Assembly (NCBI GenBank): GCA_949357655.1
Contig: CASHTG010000017.1
Span: forward strand, 1,984,001 to 2,048,000
DNA length: 64,000 nt
DNA from: Parascedosporium putredinis
Lineage: Eukaryota; Ascomycota; Sordariomycetes; Microascales; Microascaceae
Direction of reading: 5' to 3'
The notes under the pieces are model-generated. The model was not told where the DNA came from, searched no databases, and saw only the letters and a program-made list of their open reading frames with translations. This document shows positions 1-12,628 of the stretch, one piece after another (positions within the stretch are counted from its first letter, which is position 1; every line of letters starts with the position of its first letter). The position numbers were made by a program, and so were the translations under genes.

Positions 1-2682
1 GGAATTACCTCGGCGAACGAGCAATGGCTCTCGTACACGGGACAGAGCTTCGAAGATAGTCTAGGCCTGGGCTTCATGGATTACGTACATCCGGAGGACC
101 TTGCCAAATGCCGCTTCCCGTCCGATCTACCGCATTCAAGATCGCCCAAGAAGTATCCCGAGCGGAAGCCGGAAACCCCAGGCGACCCCTCTCTCTCAGC
201 GACAACCCCGCAGCGCTCTTGCGGCACCTCTCGGGCCACGTGGACATCACAACAACCGACAACCTTCTCAACATGCATCTCAACGGCAAGGCCAATGCTG
301 GGGCTAGCGGCAAACGAGAAGCGGAGGTTGATATGGCCGCCGAGTCACCCATCTCGGATCTAAATGGACTCGCGAGGATGGGGGTTATCAAAGTGGCTCG
401 GGACAGCAACGGCCGACTGTCGTATACGACCGAAGTGCGGCTTCGGTCTAAGTCGGGCGAATACCGTTGGCACCTCGTTCGCTGCGTTGAGATCGACAAC
501 GTTGACTTCGGCGACGGCGCCAGTTCATACTTTGGCTCGGCCACGGATATCAACGACCACAAGCTGTTAGAGGCTAAACTAAAGGAGGCGATGGAGTCCA
601 AGAGCAGGTTCCTTAGTAACATGTCGCACGAGATCAGGACACCACTCATAGGTATTTCCGGCATGGTCAGCTTCCTGCAGGACACGCAGCTCGACGAGGA
701 GCAGAGGGATTACACCAACACGATTCAAACAAGCGCCAACAGCCTCCTCATGATTATCAATGACATTTTAGATCTTTCCAAGGTCGCAGCGGGTATGATG
801 AAACTCAAATTTGAGTGGTTCCACACGCGGTCTTTGATTGAAGACGTCAATGAACTCGTTTCGACCATGGCAATTGCCAAGCGGCTGGAGCTCAATTACA
901 TTGTTGATGAGGATGTCCCCGCCTGGGTCAAAGGAGACAAGATCAGAATTCGGCAGGTTCTCCTCAATGTCATTGGCAATGCGATCAAGTTCACTACGGT
1001 GGGTGAGGTGTTTAGCCGCTGCAGGGTATACCGCGAGGCGTCGGAAAGTCCCAAGACGACGCCGCATGAACTTACGCTCGAGTTTGCCATAATTGATACG
1101 GGACGCGGGTTCACAAAAGAGGAGGCGGAACTCATCTTCAAACCGTTTAGCCAAATCGACGGCAGCAGCACGCGTCAGCATGGCGGAAGCGGATTAGGCC
1201 TCGTGATCTCGAGACAACTAGTAGAGCTCCACGGCGGCAAGATGGAGGGCAGCGCGGTACCCGGTAAAGGGTCCACGTTTACGTTTACGGCGAAATTCGG
1301 CCTGCCCACGGAAGAAGACCATCCACAGTTCCAGCCAAGCCCGGCGTCGTTGGCGGCGGACGAGTTGTCTCAGGTGGATACCGTTCCGCCGCTACCTTCC
1401 ATCGGGCCTGCGCAACCCTCAAGGTCCCGTACATCGTCCCATGCTAGTCCCGACACGGTTGCCGACATGCTCTTGGCGTCGGGGCCGCTATCGAGCGGCA
1501 GCTCCAATCCGTCATCGGCCGAATCAGGTCTCTCGATGCTCTCTGGAGCTTCGTCCGTGTCGTCGATCAAAGCCGGACTTGTACGCCTCAGCGAAGCAGC
1601 CAAGGCAACCGGGCATGATTTATCACAGGTGATGCTAACTGCTCCGTTCGAGGGGACGCCTGTGGGAGTGGCGCCTGACCCGCGTCCACTCGTCTACTCC
1701 ATCTTGATTGTGTGTCCTCAAACGCATAGCCGGGAGGCTACGAGCCAACACATTGCTACGACTTTGCCCAAGGATGTGCCGTATCAGATCAGGGCGCTAG
1801 ATTCAACGACTGAGGCCGCAAAGGTCATCACGTCGGAGGACGGGCATCGCTTCACGCACATTGTCCTGAACCTCCCCACCGCGGAGGAGGTGATATCGCT
1901 CGTGGAGCTGACGACCAAGTCGAACCGCCAGCAAGGGGTTACAATCCTGGTGCTGTCGGATACTGTCCAACGCCAGCAGGTGATGCGACTCGCGTCGGGG
2001 ACAGCATGCGAGAAGCTGCTCCGCGAGAAGCAAATCACCTTTATCTACAAGCCCGTCAAGCCATCACGGTTTGCCGTCATCTTCGACCCGGACAAGGTGC
2101 GCGACTTGAGCGTGGACCTAAACCGCTCTACAGCGCAGCAGATGGTGGAGAACCAAAGGCCAGCTACCTAGAAATTGAAAAGCGTATGGGAAACAAGGGC
2201 TACCGGGTGCTTCTAGTCGAGGATAACCCAGTCAACCAAAAGGTCCTCACCAAATATCTCAAGAAAGTGGGCGTGGGCGTGGACATTGCGACGGACGGAA
2301 TGGACTGCGTTGACATGGTATTTTCGAGGCCCTACGGATACTACTCTCTCATCCTAGTAAGCAGCCATTCTTCGCTCTTCTCTTTTTTCTTCTTTCTCTT
2401 TATCGCGAGCTCTCCTCTTCCCAAAGGATCATTGTCGTAATTGCTAACCCGAAACTTCAGTGCGATCTACACATGCCTCGAAAAGACGGCTATCAAGCCT
2501 GCCGTGAAGTACGCGAGTGGGAGAAGCGGAAGGGCAAGGGGGCCACCATGCCCATCATTGCTCTGTCGGCCAACGTCATGTCAGATGTGCAAGACAAATG
2601 TCTTGCTGCCGGGTTCAGCGAATATGTTACGAAACCCGTGGACTTCATCGATCTTAGCAGGGCCATGTCCAAATTCTTTTGA
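1..2682 (+). CDS. Hybrid histidine kinase, 3' part (5' end outside window), with two 1-base frame breaks
   Basis: Sensor kinase that autophosphorylates on His and passes phosphate to its own receiver and then towards an HPt/response-regulator relay. In order: a PAS-like segment (nt 1-105), a second sensory/PAS stretch ending in SATDIND (about nt 400-560), the HisKA H-box SNMSHEIRTP (His at nt 627-629), HATPase_c with N-box (Asn at 978-980), DTGRGF and GSGLGL, a degenerate receiver-like stretch (about 1700-2080, keeps a YKPVKP motif), and a C-terminal receiver with VEDNP and phospho-acceptor Asp at 2464-2466. One intron, 2357-2460 (GTAAGC, branch GCTAAC, CAG), splits the receiver. One A is missing in the run at 106-108 and one at 2155-2157; with both restored the exons are 786 and 74 codons. 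The kinase core resembles, from memory, the Fos-1/TcsA-type fungal kinases; that subgroup call is tentative. Confidence 0.88.
2357..2460 (+). other. Spliceosomal intron in histidine kinase receiver domain
   Basis: GTAAGC donor at 2357, GCTAAC branch near 2443, CAG acceptor ending at 2460. It is phase 0 and joins the receiver segment ending SLIL to CDLHMP, which restores the normal receiver motif. Confidence 0.85.
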
Positions 2683-4632
2683 GACAGTCGTGAATAGACG
2701 TGAATAGCCAATGAGCAAAGGGAGGGGTTCGAGGTTGACGGGAGAGGTCGCCTATCTCATGGGATTGAAGGGCGATGGCGGGATATAGAAACAACCACAC
2801 GCAGAAACAGGGCATTGCGTGGACTGGACGTGGACGTGGACGGGGAACGGCAAGTCTCCCCGATGGGAACAGTTTTCTTGCTCATGTATTCATTCATTCT
2901 CTATTTTTTTCCTTCCCCTTTTCGGGACTCATTGGGTTGGGGCACACATCCTTGTCTTTCCTTTCTCTCCATGGAGGCGTTCTTGAGAAGAGAATTGTTT
3001 TTGCCTTGTTTCTTTCCTTATCATATTCTCTGGGATTCCCATTCGCAACAGCATCGTCGACCACCTCTTAGCCCTATATATGGGTTTCCTCCCTTCTCCC
3101 TATCGCCTTATCTGTTTTCACAGTTTCCCTCTTGAAACTCGCATCCTTATACCTATCATTTTCCTGCCTTCCCACCCTCTTCTTTAGCTTGCATTATCCT
3201 CCCTCTCTCCCCTTATCCTTTTAGCTTCTCTGTTTGCTGATTTTCATTTTGTTGTACCCTCTTCTTATACTCTTCTTAATGATGACGGGTTGGGCATGTT
3301 ACAGAAAAGAACAATTCAAGAGAGATTTCAGTTTTGAATCTGGTTTGACTATTTTCTTCTCCTTTTTCGTCATTCCCTTGGGAGCAAGAGAAATCTTTGT
3401 CCTCCACTGTCTATATTTATTACTGTATATTCATTTGTCTCTGGCCTCCCCACCCCTCTCTTCAGTGTTCTTCTCTATAATCTTTCCGCTATGTTTATCT
3501 TTCTTCCTATGACAACAAAGGGGAATTACTGAGCTTGCTTAAGTTTTCATTCTTATTTTCTCTTTGCCCTTTCTCTTTCTCTTTCCTCTTCCTTTTTGTT
3601 TTCTTGTGTCTTTTTATTATCTTATTTTGTGATCTGCTGGTCTCTTCTGTATCTGATGGGAAATGATTTATATCCATGATGCATCCATACAAAATATTTG
3701 CTTCCTTTCTTTTTCATTCTTATACATACATGTAGCATGTGAATACACACACATCTCTCTTATCTATATATCATATCTACATCTTCCAAGCCATGATTTC
3801 CCACTGCAAGTGTCTGTACCTTGTCCCCCGCGCCAAGTTGGCTCACGAGCAAGGCTAATAATACCATGGACGAGACTTGAGGCGTACGTGGGTGACGGAA
3901 TTGGGGACGTCTCACGCGAGATACCAAGGTTCTCATGTAGGTTCATCAGTCGGCTAGCAAGCCGGGCGGACAATTTAGTGAGCGCGATAAGTCAACATGG
4001 CTGTTTCCACAACTTACATCTATGGATGTGTTGGTATCATGACTAAAGCATCTGTGATTATCAAGCCTATCCTGAAGAAACGAGTGTATTCATTGACATT
4101 ACAAGATGATACCCAAGTGATCCCCGTCCGGGAATCCTCTCCCCCACCTCCGGGCTTCCAACCCTTCACTCCAAAGGAAAATAAAATAGACAAGGGGTTG
4201 CAAAAGACCTATGCTGAGCGTTCGTGCTAAGCCCACTCTCCGTCACCCCTCACTAAGCATACCCGCGCCTCCAACTCCGTCTATGGGATATATAAAAAAT
4301 AGCTGATATGCAATATACGCTCTCGCGTGCGTGCACGTGCGTGTACGAGCAATTATTGGTGGGTTACTGAACCAAAAGGAGAAAAAAGGTAAAGGGGAAA
4401 ATCACCTCCGAAGGCGATGGAAGAAAAAAGGAAAGAAAAGGGAGAAAAAGGAAAAAAGGAAAAAACCACCATCTCTTGCCATCATCCCCTTCCACGATGA
4501 TTCCTACATTTATTTTCCTCCTCGACTGAGCCGGGTGGTTTTTCCTCATTTGGAGCTTTCGCGTTAGTCACCACCCGTTTCGGGAAGCCGGGTCCATTTT
4601 AGATTTCTCCAAATGTGCTTAACGGTCTCCGT
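2683..4632. other. Intergenic region between convergent genes, no gene seen
   Basis: Tail-to-tail spacer between the histidine kinase and the CDP-alcohol phosphotransferase. It is T- and CT-rich on the plus strand (for example 3540-3640) and probably carries both 3' UTRs. The open frames are short, low in complexity and follow the pyrimidine tracts; none resembles a known protein. Confidence 0.6.
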
Positions 4633-6111
4633 TTATGCGGCCTTCTTGTTGGTCTCACCCTCGATGTAGGGGTGCTTGATGGTCAGGCACCAGATGTCGA
4701 GGTAGTCGCACAAGGTGACGATGACGTCAACGACGAAGGAGCCGTAGACGCCAATGGCTGCACCGAGCATGCAGAACATGAAGGCCACCTGGTAAACGCC
4801 GTCCCCGAGGGCGCTGGGCCAGCCGAAGCCGAAGTTGGCCTGGAGGATGGGACCGAGGCTGTCGACGACGCCAAAGAGGAGCGGCAAGCCGAGGACGTTG
4901 AAGTAGGGGAACTTGAGTAGGACGAGGTGGGCGGTGATCATCTGGCCGACGGAGTAAGCGTTGACGACGCCAGCAAAGATGGCGAAGGGAACTAGATGGT
5001 TGGTGCGGATGGTGGGCTGGAGGTAGAGGTAGGTGACGACGAGGGACCAGATGGCGAAGAAGGGCCCGAGGCCGAGGAGGGCGCCTCGGGAGCGATCGCC
5101 GCGGGCGCGACGGGCGCGGATGACGTTTTGGGCCGATTCAAAAGTGTTCCAGACCAGGACGATGGTGCCCTGAACCATGTACCACTCGGTGAAGGAGAAG
5201 TTGTAGATCTTCTCGGGCAGCGGGGCAATGGCGGAGGACACGCCGAGGGTTGGGAGCATGGGCTGCTGCCAGAAGGAGGCACCACCCTTGTAGCCGGTTA
5301 GGGCGTAGACGCCGACGAGGACCAAGATGCCCTCGACGGGCCCGTTGACGATGCCGAGGGTCAAGGTCTTGGTATGGTATTCATCCCAGGTTTGGACGTA
5401 GAAAGTCTGGAGAGCTATTCGTTCGAGAAAGACGCGAGACGAAGTGGGTTAGCTTACAGTTCACGATCCAGGTTCCCGCAAAGAATGGGCATGTCGCTTG
5501 AAGAGAAAAGGGGCAAGGTTATGGGGTAAGGTGAGGGGTGGTGGGGGCTTACAGGCAAAGAGGGTGGCTACGGTGTACCAGCTCTGACCCATGTTTTGCG
5601 ACCCAGCAAAGATAAGGACCTCGAGACAGGTGTTGAGGGCATCGACGCCATGATCGAACAATTCGCCGAGGGGGCCGCTTTGCTTGGTTCGTCGACTAAA
5701 ACAACGCAGGGACGACGGTTAGCTTCGCGCTCTCGCTCTACAAAGCAAGGGAGGCTAATTTGCCGTGGGAAACGCGAGGAAACGCGTCGATAGAAAAGAC
5801 TTACGCTTGAGCACCGTCCACGGCATCAAAGGTCTGGTAGAGGAACAAACCGACAGCCCATGAGTAGTAGACCCAGGAAGGGCAGTCCTGATCGAGCGTG
5901 GGGTTGTACCAGAGGAGGGTGAGGAAGTTGGCGACGACAAACATGAAGCCAGTGAGGGTGATGAGGTTGGGCGCCATGCTCATGGGGAAGCACTTGATGA
6001 CGACATGGGTGTAAAAGGGCTTGAGAATGTACTTGGACGTCAACGACCTGTCAACGCCCGAGTACTTGTATTTTTGAGGTTGGGAAGGTAGTGGCTTCGA
6101 AGGTATGCCAT
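4633..6111 (-). CDS. Choline/ethanolamine phosphotransferase (CDP-alcohol phosphatidyltransferase family), one frame break
   Basis: Transfers phosphocholine or phosphoethanolamine from the CDP-alcohol to diacylglycerol, the last step of the Kennedy pathway, in ER/Golgi membranes. The family signature DG(x2)AR(x8)G(x3)D(x3)D is complete: D99, G100, A103, R104, G113, D117, D121. The rest is a polytopic membrane protein with several hydrophobic segments and a short polar tail. Exons: 6111-5805, 5695-5553, 5414-4633; introns 5804-5696 and 5552-5415. The start at 6111 (MAYLRSHYLPNL) is chosen because it supplies the family N-terminus; reading on needs one extra A in the run at 6071-6075. With it the protein is 410 aa, close to yeast Cpt1/Ept1. 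Choline versus ethanolamine preference cannot be read from sequence. Confidence 0.92.
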
Positions 6112-9100
6112 TGTTGCGGTATTGCCCTCGAGGGATTGATATTTCGGACGTTGTGTCTCTTGTGTGCTTTGTTCTCGTTTTCGCGACTCCTCGGTCGGTG
6201 GGCTAGGCGTGGGCGGATTTTTTCTCCCTAACGTAGGTGGGACCGGGTTTTTAGGGCGGGAGCTGGTGAGTTTTATTGTGATGACGTCTCGCGGTCAAGC
6301 TGGCACTCGGGTATTTCCAAAAATTTTCTTGCCGTGACGTGATGCGCACAAAGGGGAGAGAGCTTCGAGCTGGTGCGGCACTAGACCCTAAACAGAGAAG
6401 GCTGCCCTGGGACTTGGACGGATTGTTAGCTTTGCGACCAAGGAGCTATCTCAACCTTGACGACGACAGAGACGTGAGACAAAGCGGGTGAACCTGAGAA
6501 TTAAAATAGGGAAGCAAAAAGGGGTTATGGCAGGAGAAAAACAGAAAAAGAAAAAAAAAAAAAAGTGGTGAGACGAAGTCGGAAAAAAGGGCAAATGGGG
6601 AAATGATTTGTGAATAATCTTCGGGAATGTGGCCGAGTTATTGCAGAACAGAAAGGCGTGGCAGGAAAAAAGGGTAAGAGAAAACGATGATAGGGGAAAA
6701 GCAAAGAAAAAGAAAATGGTGACGTGAGGAGACTACTTCAGAGTGTCGACGACGATGTGCGCGGAAGGATCAACACGCGCAGTCCAAGTCAAAACTTACT
6801 CTTTTCAACGTGCAGTTCCGTCTTTCTCGGCTGCAGAGATGCAACTCGGGTTAGCCGGTGGCTTGCAGGAAGAGAATTTCGCCGTTTATACCGAGGTATT
6901 GCGATGAAGAACGCGGAGGGTGAAGAGAAGAAGAAGAAAGAAGGGGACAAAAGGAAAGAAAAAAAAGTTCAGACGAGGGCGAACGCGTGCATGAAAGAAG
7001 GGAAATTTCGCATGGGGTCGGGCTCGGGAAGCAAGGAGCAGGGTAAGGGGGACGGGATGGTTGTGCGCGAGAGGGAGGGAGCTTGTTTAATGACGATCTG
7101 GCCAAGATTTCGAACAGGTTCGGCCGGGTTGGCTTGGTTGGGTCGCGTCAAGCAGAGCAGAGGCCGCGACCGGCGGCAGACGAGCTTTTTGCAGGCAGCG
7201 TAGAGAGATTGACAAGGCCAGCCACAGATCCATTGAAGGGGCTTCCACATTGATGAACTGGGATCCCCATGGGGACCTTTGGAGGGTTCAGTGACTTGAT
7301 TGACAGGCAACGGTGTGTTAAATTGGGATTGGATCAGGCGATGGATGACACGGATACCTTGGGTTTAGCTGCATCGAAGGCGAGGCCAAAGGTCTCGGGT
7401 ACAAAAATGGTCATCCCCCAACTTTTTCCTCCCTAGTGGCCTCAGCAGGTCATTGTCTCTCCTGCTCCCACGACATCGCGTTTGAAACTCTTCAACCTTC
7501 ATGCTTGTAGACCGCCCTAGGACCTTACAGGGACGACAAGCCCGAGTAACTCGTCGAGCGTGCGTCAAGAGCATCATATCCAGTGCCTTGTCCAAGACTA
7601 ATGGGACTGGTGAGGGGAGAAAACCCCACGTCGGCCTGGGCAAAGAAATCTCCGGGCTTGCACCCTCTCCACCTTCTCTGCCTTCTCCCTCCTCAAGTGA
7701 CATTTGGTGGCTCTCACGTCACGCGCCTTTCCGGAACCCCTACCACGAGGTCTCTGTGTTCCAGCAGTTGGCCTCTACCGGAGCTAGGGGCCCTACATAG
7801 GTTTAGCGGTTCTTCGGGTGTTGCCCCGGATTTCTACTTCATGAAGCCATGCACGGGAGGGAATCGGAGGGGCCAGGCTGCCAGAGTTCGATGCACGGAA
7901 GAGGAAGAAGAATGGTGAGAGGGCGAGTTTTTTGAGCACTCGAATTGAGGAGAGAATAAACGGCCCTCAGACTAAACTAAGCCCAAAAAAAAAAGAAGAA
8001 AGCAAAAGAAGTGAGAGAGGGACTCGCCTACAGACCTAGAGAGGGAGGCAACCTGGATCACAATTCCCCAAGGTTCGTGTCGAGGCTCTCCTTGGGAACC
8101 AACCCCGGCCGCTGTAAAGAAGCAAAACATCCCCTCACCCAAAGATATAAAGAAAAACAAATGGGCGGGAAAGACAAGAGAAAGAAGAATGAATCTCGCG
8201 GCCCAAAGTCGCAGGAGGGTCCCCTTTCTCCCCGCTCCCCGTCCGCAAAGACCACGCCCGCCGACGAGGAGGCACGAAAGTGGGGTCCGCTTTGGGTCGT
8301 CCCCGGCCGGCGGCGTCGAGGGGCGCCTGTTCTCCATCCGGCAAGGATCCTTGGCTGGCGGCTCCTTGGTCCCGGATGGCCCTAGCTCCCCTCCCCTCCC
8401 TCTGAAGGGGAAGAAAAAGAAGAAGAAAAAAGAAAGGAATAACGCCATCCCAGCGGAAGCAAAGTCGGCGCGCGCGAGTGCCTTGCAACTCTGCCACTTC
8501 TTTTCCGTCGGGGACTACGTAGTCTAAAGGGCGGCGGGATCATCATCCCCATCACCCAGCCTCTGAGGGGAAGTCGCGTCGCGCGCACCCTCTCGTGCGT
8601 TGTCGGTCACATGGCTTCCTTCCGGCACACCTTTCCGCGCGCTCTGCCTCTTCGCCAGTCTCTTCGTTCCCATCCATCCTTTTGGCTGCCACCTACCGCA
8701 CGCTCAAGTGTGACCCCCTTCAATTCCCGGCCCTTGGCAACATCTCTGGCCTCTCTTGAACCAGTTAAACCCGCGATTCTCGAGTCTAAAATCAAGCATG
8801 TCATCCCGACCACGTTGATCCGTAGGCCGCCTAAAATGGATTTCCTCGACTCGTTACGCTAGAGTCTAGAGCTTGAGTCACGGCTTAGTGCCTAGAAATG
8901 CCTAACGCTAGCACCAAATACCTCGGTACAAGCAAGCAAAACAACAAGAGGTCACGAAGAATTCCAAAGCCGTGCTACTCGTTAATGATTTATCCAGCAG
9001 TCATCCTGACTCTCTCCGTATTCACATGCTTGTGGTCTTGCGGGGCACTCTCACCCCCGATGTCGGATACTGACCGACATGATGATGGCTTGGGAATTAC

Positions 9101-9386
9101 CAGCGAGAGAGGGAGAAGAAGAAGAGGAAGGAGAGGAAGGAGAACGCAAGAAAAGCAAACAAAAGAGCGTTGCTCATTTATATTCATTCTCTCATGAAAA
9201 CGCCAACCCAGTCGGCTTGCCCCTCCGCGGCCGACATTCACGTCCTCACCCTAGCTTCACTAAGCAAAATTTTGACGACCACTACAACTAGCAGTCCCCT
9301 TTTGACGCGCGCGCCTTTTCTTACTTCTAACAACACCGCCTTCTGCTTCCGCTTCTGTTTCTGTTTCATTCACAAGAAAATCAATA
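6112..9386. other. Intergenic region upstream of the phosphotransferase
   Basis: About 3.3 kb between two minus-strand genes. It should contain the phosphotransferase promoter and the sec21 3' UTR. There are purine-rich tracts (6540-6560 A-run, 6920-6970, 9100-9165). The only frame I would keep is the small one at 8611-8862; the others look like chance frames of low-complexity or GC-rich DNA. Confidence 0.5.
8611..8862 (+). CDS. Possible small protein with mitochondrial-presequence-like N-terminus (83 aa)
   Basis: I do not recognise this protein. The ATG sits in a good context (GTCACATGGC). The first 48 residues hold several Arg and His, many Ser/Pro/Leu and no acidic residue, as in a matrix-targeting presequence; the first Glu is at residue 50. 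The tail (KPAILESKIKHVIPTTLIRR) is basic and mixed. No intron is seen and codon use is not strongly biased. It lies alone in a 3.3-kb spacer about 525 bp downstream (in plus coordinates) of the minus-strand sec21 stop region's far side, so neighbours give no help. It may be real or a chance frame. Confidence 0.25.
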   Translation: MASFRHTFPRALPLRQSLRSHPSFWLPPTARSSVTPFNSRPLATSLASLEPVKPAILESKIKHVIPTTLIRRPPKMDFLDSLR

Positions 9387-12300
9387 TTAGGCCACCGAGC
9401 CAATCACCAGCGCGGCGACGTCCTCCTCCTCCGCCCTCACTACAATCTTCATCGTGACGCCAGACTTGGCAGAGAACGCCATCCTGATGTTGCCCACAAC
9501 CCGACCGCCATTCACTGTCTTGCCTAACAGCTTGAGCGTATGCGTTGTCTGGTTGACGGGCACATCCGTGCCTTCGAGCGCTTGTAGAGAAAGAGCCTTG
9601 ATGAGCTGCTCCGTGGCGTCTGTTGCATCGGTTGCGTTAGCGATCCAAACGAGTTTGCGGCCACAGAAGAAGGGAGGGGAAAGGGCCAATAGGTTGGGTC
9701 CGATAAAAGAGAAAGAAAAAAGAAAAAGAAGAAAGGCGTCAACGTACCTGCTATGCTCTTGACACCGCTGAGCTGCATAGTCTCTTGAGCCTCTTCGCCC
9801 GAGGCGCCCACCTGCTCCCAGATGTGGTTGAAGTTGCTGGCAAACGCCGGCACAACGTAGTCGCTGCCGGCCAAGTCAAACTCGCCCACCTCATACTCAT
9901 CATCGTAGCCGCCGTCCTCGGGCTCGCCCGTCGACGGGTCAATCTCCTTGCTAGTAAACTTGAGCACGTTGGAGAATTGCGAAGTCGGGAGCGATCCCTC
10001 GCCGCTGACCTTGCGGAACGCCACGTAGATCTTGCCAGGTTCGTCCGTCGCCAGCTTGTCCGCGGGGATGATGAAGACTTCCTCCATTCCTCCTCGTCGC
10101 CAGGCGTCGCTACCACGGACACGTTCTCCAGCACCGTATCCGGCAGCGTGTTCTTGACGTCGTACTGAAGGATGATGTGCTCCTTGAAAATGTGCTTGAC
10201 TACGCTCACCACATACTCCGTCTCCGCTTCCGTGAGCTCCACAGGGCCCGCCGACTTGAGCACGCTGCCAAATTCCTTCATTTCCGGAATCTGCATTAGC
10301 TCCTGCGCGTACCGCTGAGCCGCTGCCGACGCCGAGGCTGCCGCCTCTGCTCCCGATACGTTGGCCTTGGCCGCGCCCACCTTGGGCGGCTTGAGCGACG
10401 GCGTGGTCGCCGTAAGCTTCTTCGTCCTGTCTTCAGCGTCGGCCTGCTCGCGCGTGACAACAGGAATCTTGGATATATCGAAAGGAGCTTCAAAGGTCGA
10501 TTTCTCGTCCGAGGTGACGTAGAGGACCAGCTGGTTCTCGAAATACGGAAGAGAAAACATGCCATCTACGAAAGGAGGCCGTGCACGTCAGCAAACGCAA
10601 AGGGGGTTCTGGGGGCAAGGATGAAAAGCGGGGAGAAGGGGATCCGCTTAGGTAGACTGTAGACATACCACTCTTGACAAACTTCTCTGCAAGCTCATCC
10701 TCCTCATCCTTCATGAGGCTTAGGTTAAGCGCCGCACGATCGCGCACCTCGTCGTCAACGTCGTCCAGACATCTCGTGAGAAGCACGCGCACGCTCTGCT
10801 TGACGTCGGGGTCCTTTGGCCAACACCAAACTTGGCCAGCGCGGTGACAGCTGCAGCACGGACGATGGCATTCTCTAGTACGACGCGGTTGTAGATGTAG
10901 CGGATGTACTTGGTGGGGTGGGGCGTCTTGGGGCCCTCGAGGCCGATGAGGTGCAGGATGCGGACGGCCAGCTTAGTGAACTCGCAGTCCTCGATGAACT
11001 CGCAGAGGTGGGCGAGCGCCTCCTCCTTGGAGTCAGGGATGAACTTGATGAGGTCAAACATGCTCTCCACCACCGCTCGCTTAAACTCGTAGCCACCATC
11101 ATCGCGGAGGATACTGCTAAGGAAGGTGAGCATGCCTGCCTGCTTGCTGGGGAACTTAAGGCACAGTGTGCGGATGGCCTCCACAATGGTGATCTTGAAC
11201 TCGTCCGTAATCTCCGACATGAAGCTCGAGATCTGCTTCATCAACCGGTCCACGCTGGCCTCGTTGCCCGTCTTAAGGAGCGTTGTGATGGCAAACGTCG
11301 CGATCGACCGATTGCTGTTGGAGATGAGGAGCTCGATATCCGGGTTGCACGGGCTGACGGCATTGGGCTTGAAGGAAGCGATGCTGTGCAGGATGCGGAG
11401 GGCTGCAAACTTGGTCACCGCCCTAGGCGATGTGAGGAAGAGTTGAAGGACGTGCACCGCCTGGGACACCTCCTCATCGGTGACGTCTCGCATGTCGCAG
11501 ATGGCCTTGGCAGCCTCGAAATTGACCATCTCGGACTTGTGTCGCAGCCACCCCTCAAGGAGCGTCATCATGGGCCTGCGGAGCGAGGCATCCTCTTCAG
11601 CAAGCTGGGCCGCCAAGCGCACAAGCATAACGACGGCAGCCGGGCTCTTGACAGCACCCGCGGCGCCAAACTGTTGGACCATCTTAACCAGAGCCATGCG
11701 GTCGTGCATGCGCATCTGGTAGAGGAGACCAATGGCATGGTATTGCGTCATGGTCGAGTTGTTGGTTGGGAGCTGGTTGCCCGACGAGAAGCCGAGCGAG
11801 AAGCCACCAGACGACTTGGTGGACGCGGCGGCCTCCTGGGTCTCGCTCTGCCATCGCCTGACAACTTCCCTAGCGATGGGGAGGAGGTGGTAGGAGGATA
11901 CGAGGGCGGCGGAGGAGACTGAGGGGTTCTTGTCCACGATCGCCGTCTTCATCACTCGCTCGATCGATTGCACTGTGGTGGCCTAGGAAGCGGGAAAAGA
12001 TGCAGATGTTAGCTCCTGCACTTTCTCCAAGTCCAAGGCTGCACGTCGTAGGTATTCGAGAAAAAGGCCCCACGGCTCCCTTTGCAGTTTACTTACATCA
12101 ATGATACGACACAGGGCTCGAATGGCATTGGGGCGGTAGATGGCCTCCGCGCCACCACCAGTGTCCTTCATGATGGTGCTAGTGACCATGATGATATCTT
12201 CCGCTGAGTTGGCTAGCTCCTTGATAACCAGGTGCACCATCTGACGCAAGCTAGCATCTTTGTTCTGGAAGAGCTTGGAAATGCCAAAGAAGAGCGTGGT

Positions 12301-12628
12301 AGCTTCATTTGTGGGGAACTTCTCCCCAATGTAGAGGAGAAGGGCGATCTTGGTCAAGAGGATACGGCATTTTCGGGGTTGAATGGGGGAACTATTAAAA
12401 AGTCTCGCTGTTTTCGCGCGCAAGCTACGTCAGAATCGGTTGCTTCAGGTTTATTAGGGGGCGGAAGGTTGCCCTTTGGGGGAGGGGGATGAGTAGCTTC
12501 GGGTCCTGCCGCATCACCGCCTTCAGCAATGCGTTGGGTTCCGACCACATACCCTCTTGGAAGACCTGAGTGCGATCGACCTTGACGAGGCCTAGGTCGG
12601 CATCTTCGTCTTTCTTGCCGTAACTCAT
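9387..12628 (-). CDS. sec21: Coatomer gamma subunit (gamma-COP, Sec21), two 1-base frame breaks
   Basis: Large subunit of the COPI coat, needed for Golgi-to-ER and intra-Golgi transport. The N-terminal two thirds is an adaptin/HEAT solenoid with family blocks PRKCRILLTKIALLLYIGEKF, FGISKLFQNKDASLRQMV and LIGLEGPKTPHP; after a low-complexity Ala-rich linker comes the appendage domain, ending ALVIGSVA. Five exons: 12628-12553, 12407-12097, 11982-10669, 10565-9748, 9619-9387, with clean donors and acceptors (last intron branch GCTAAC). Frame is lost at 10815-10817 (one A of the coding strand missing in GGCCAAAGG) and at 10084-10085 (one G missing). With both restored the phases fit and the product is 917 aa, the normal size. 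It lies head-to-head with tef1 across 3.1 kb. Confidence 0.96.

Noticed and set aside
5415..5457. Extra 43-bp intron and 39-bp exon (5496-5458) in the phosphotransferase gene
   Set aside because: Also in frame, but the intron would be too short with its branch site next to the donor; a single 138-bp intron (5552-5415) gives LFASLQTFYVQTW, which fits the family better.
10918..11922. 334-codon plus-strand frame opposite sec21
   Set aside because: It is the exact antisense of the longest sec21 exon; the sense strand codes a conserved protein and the frame is a by-product of its codon bias.
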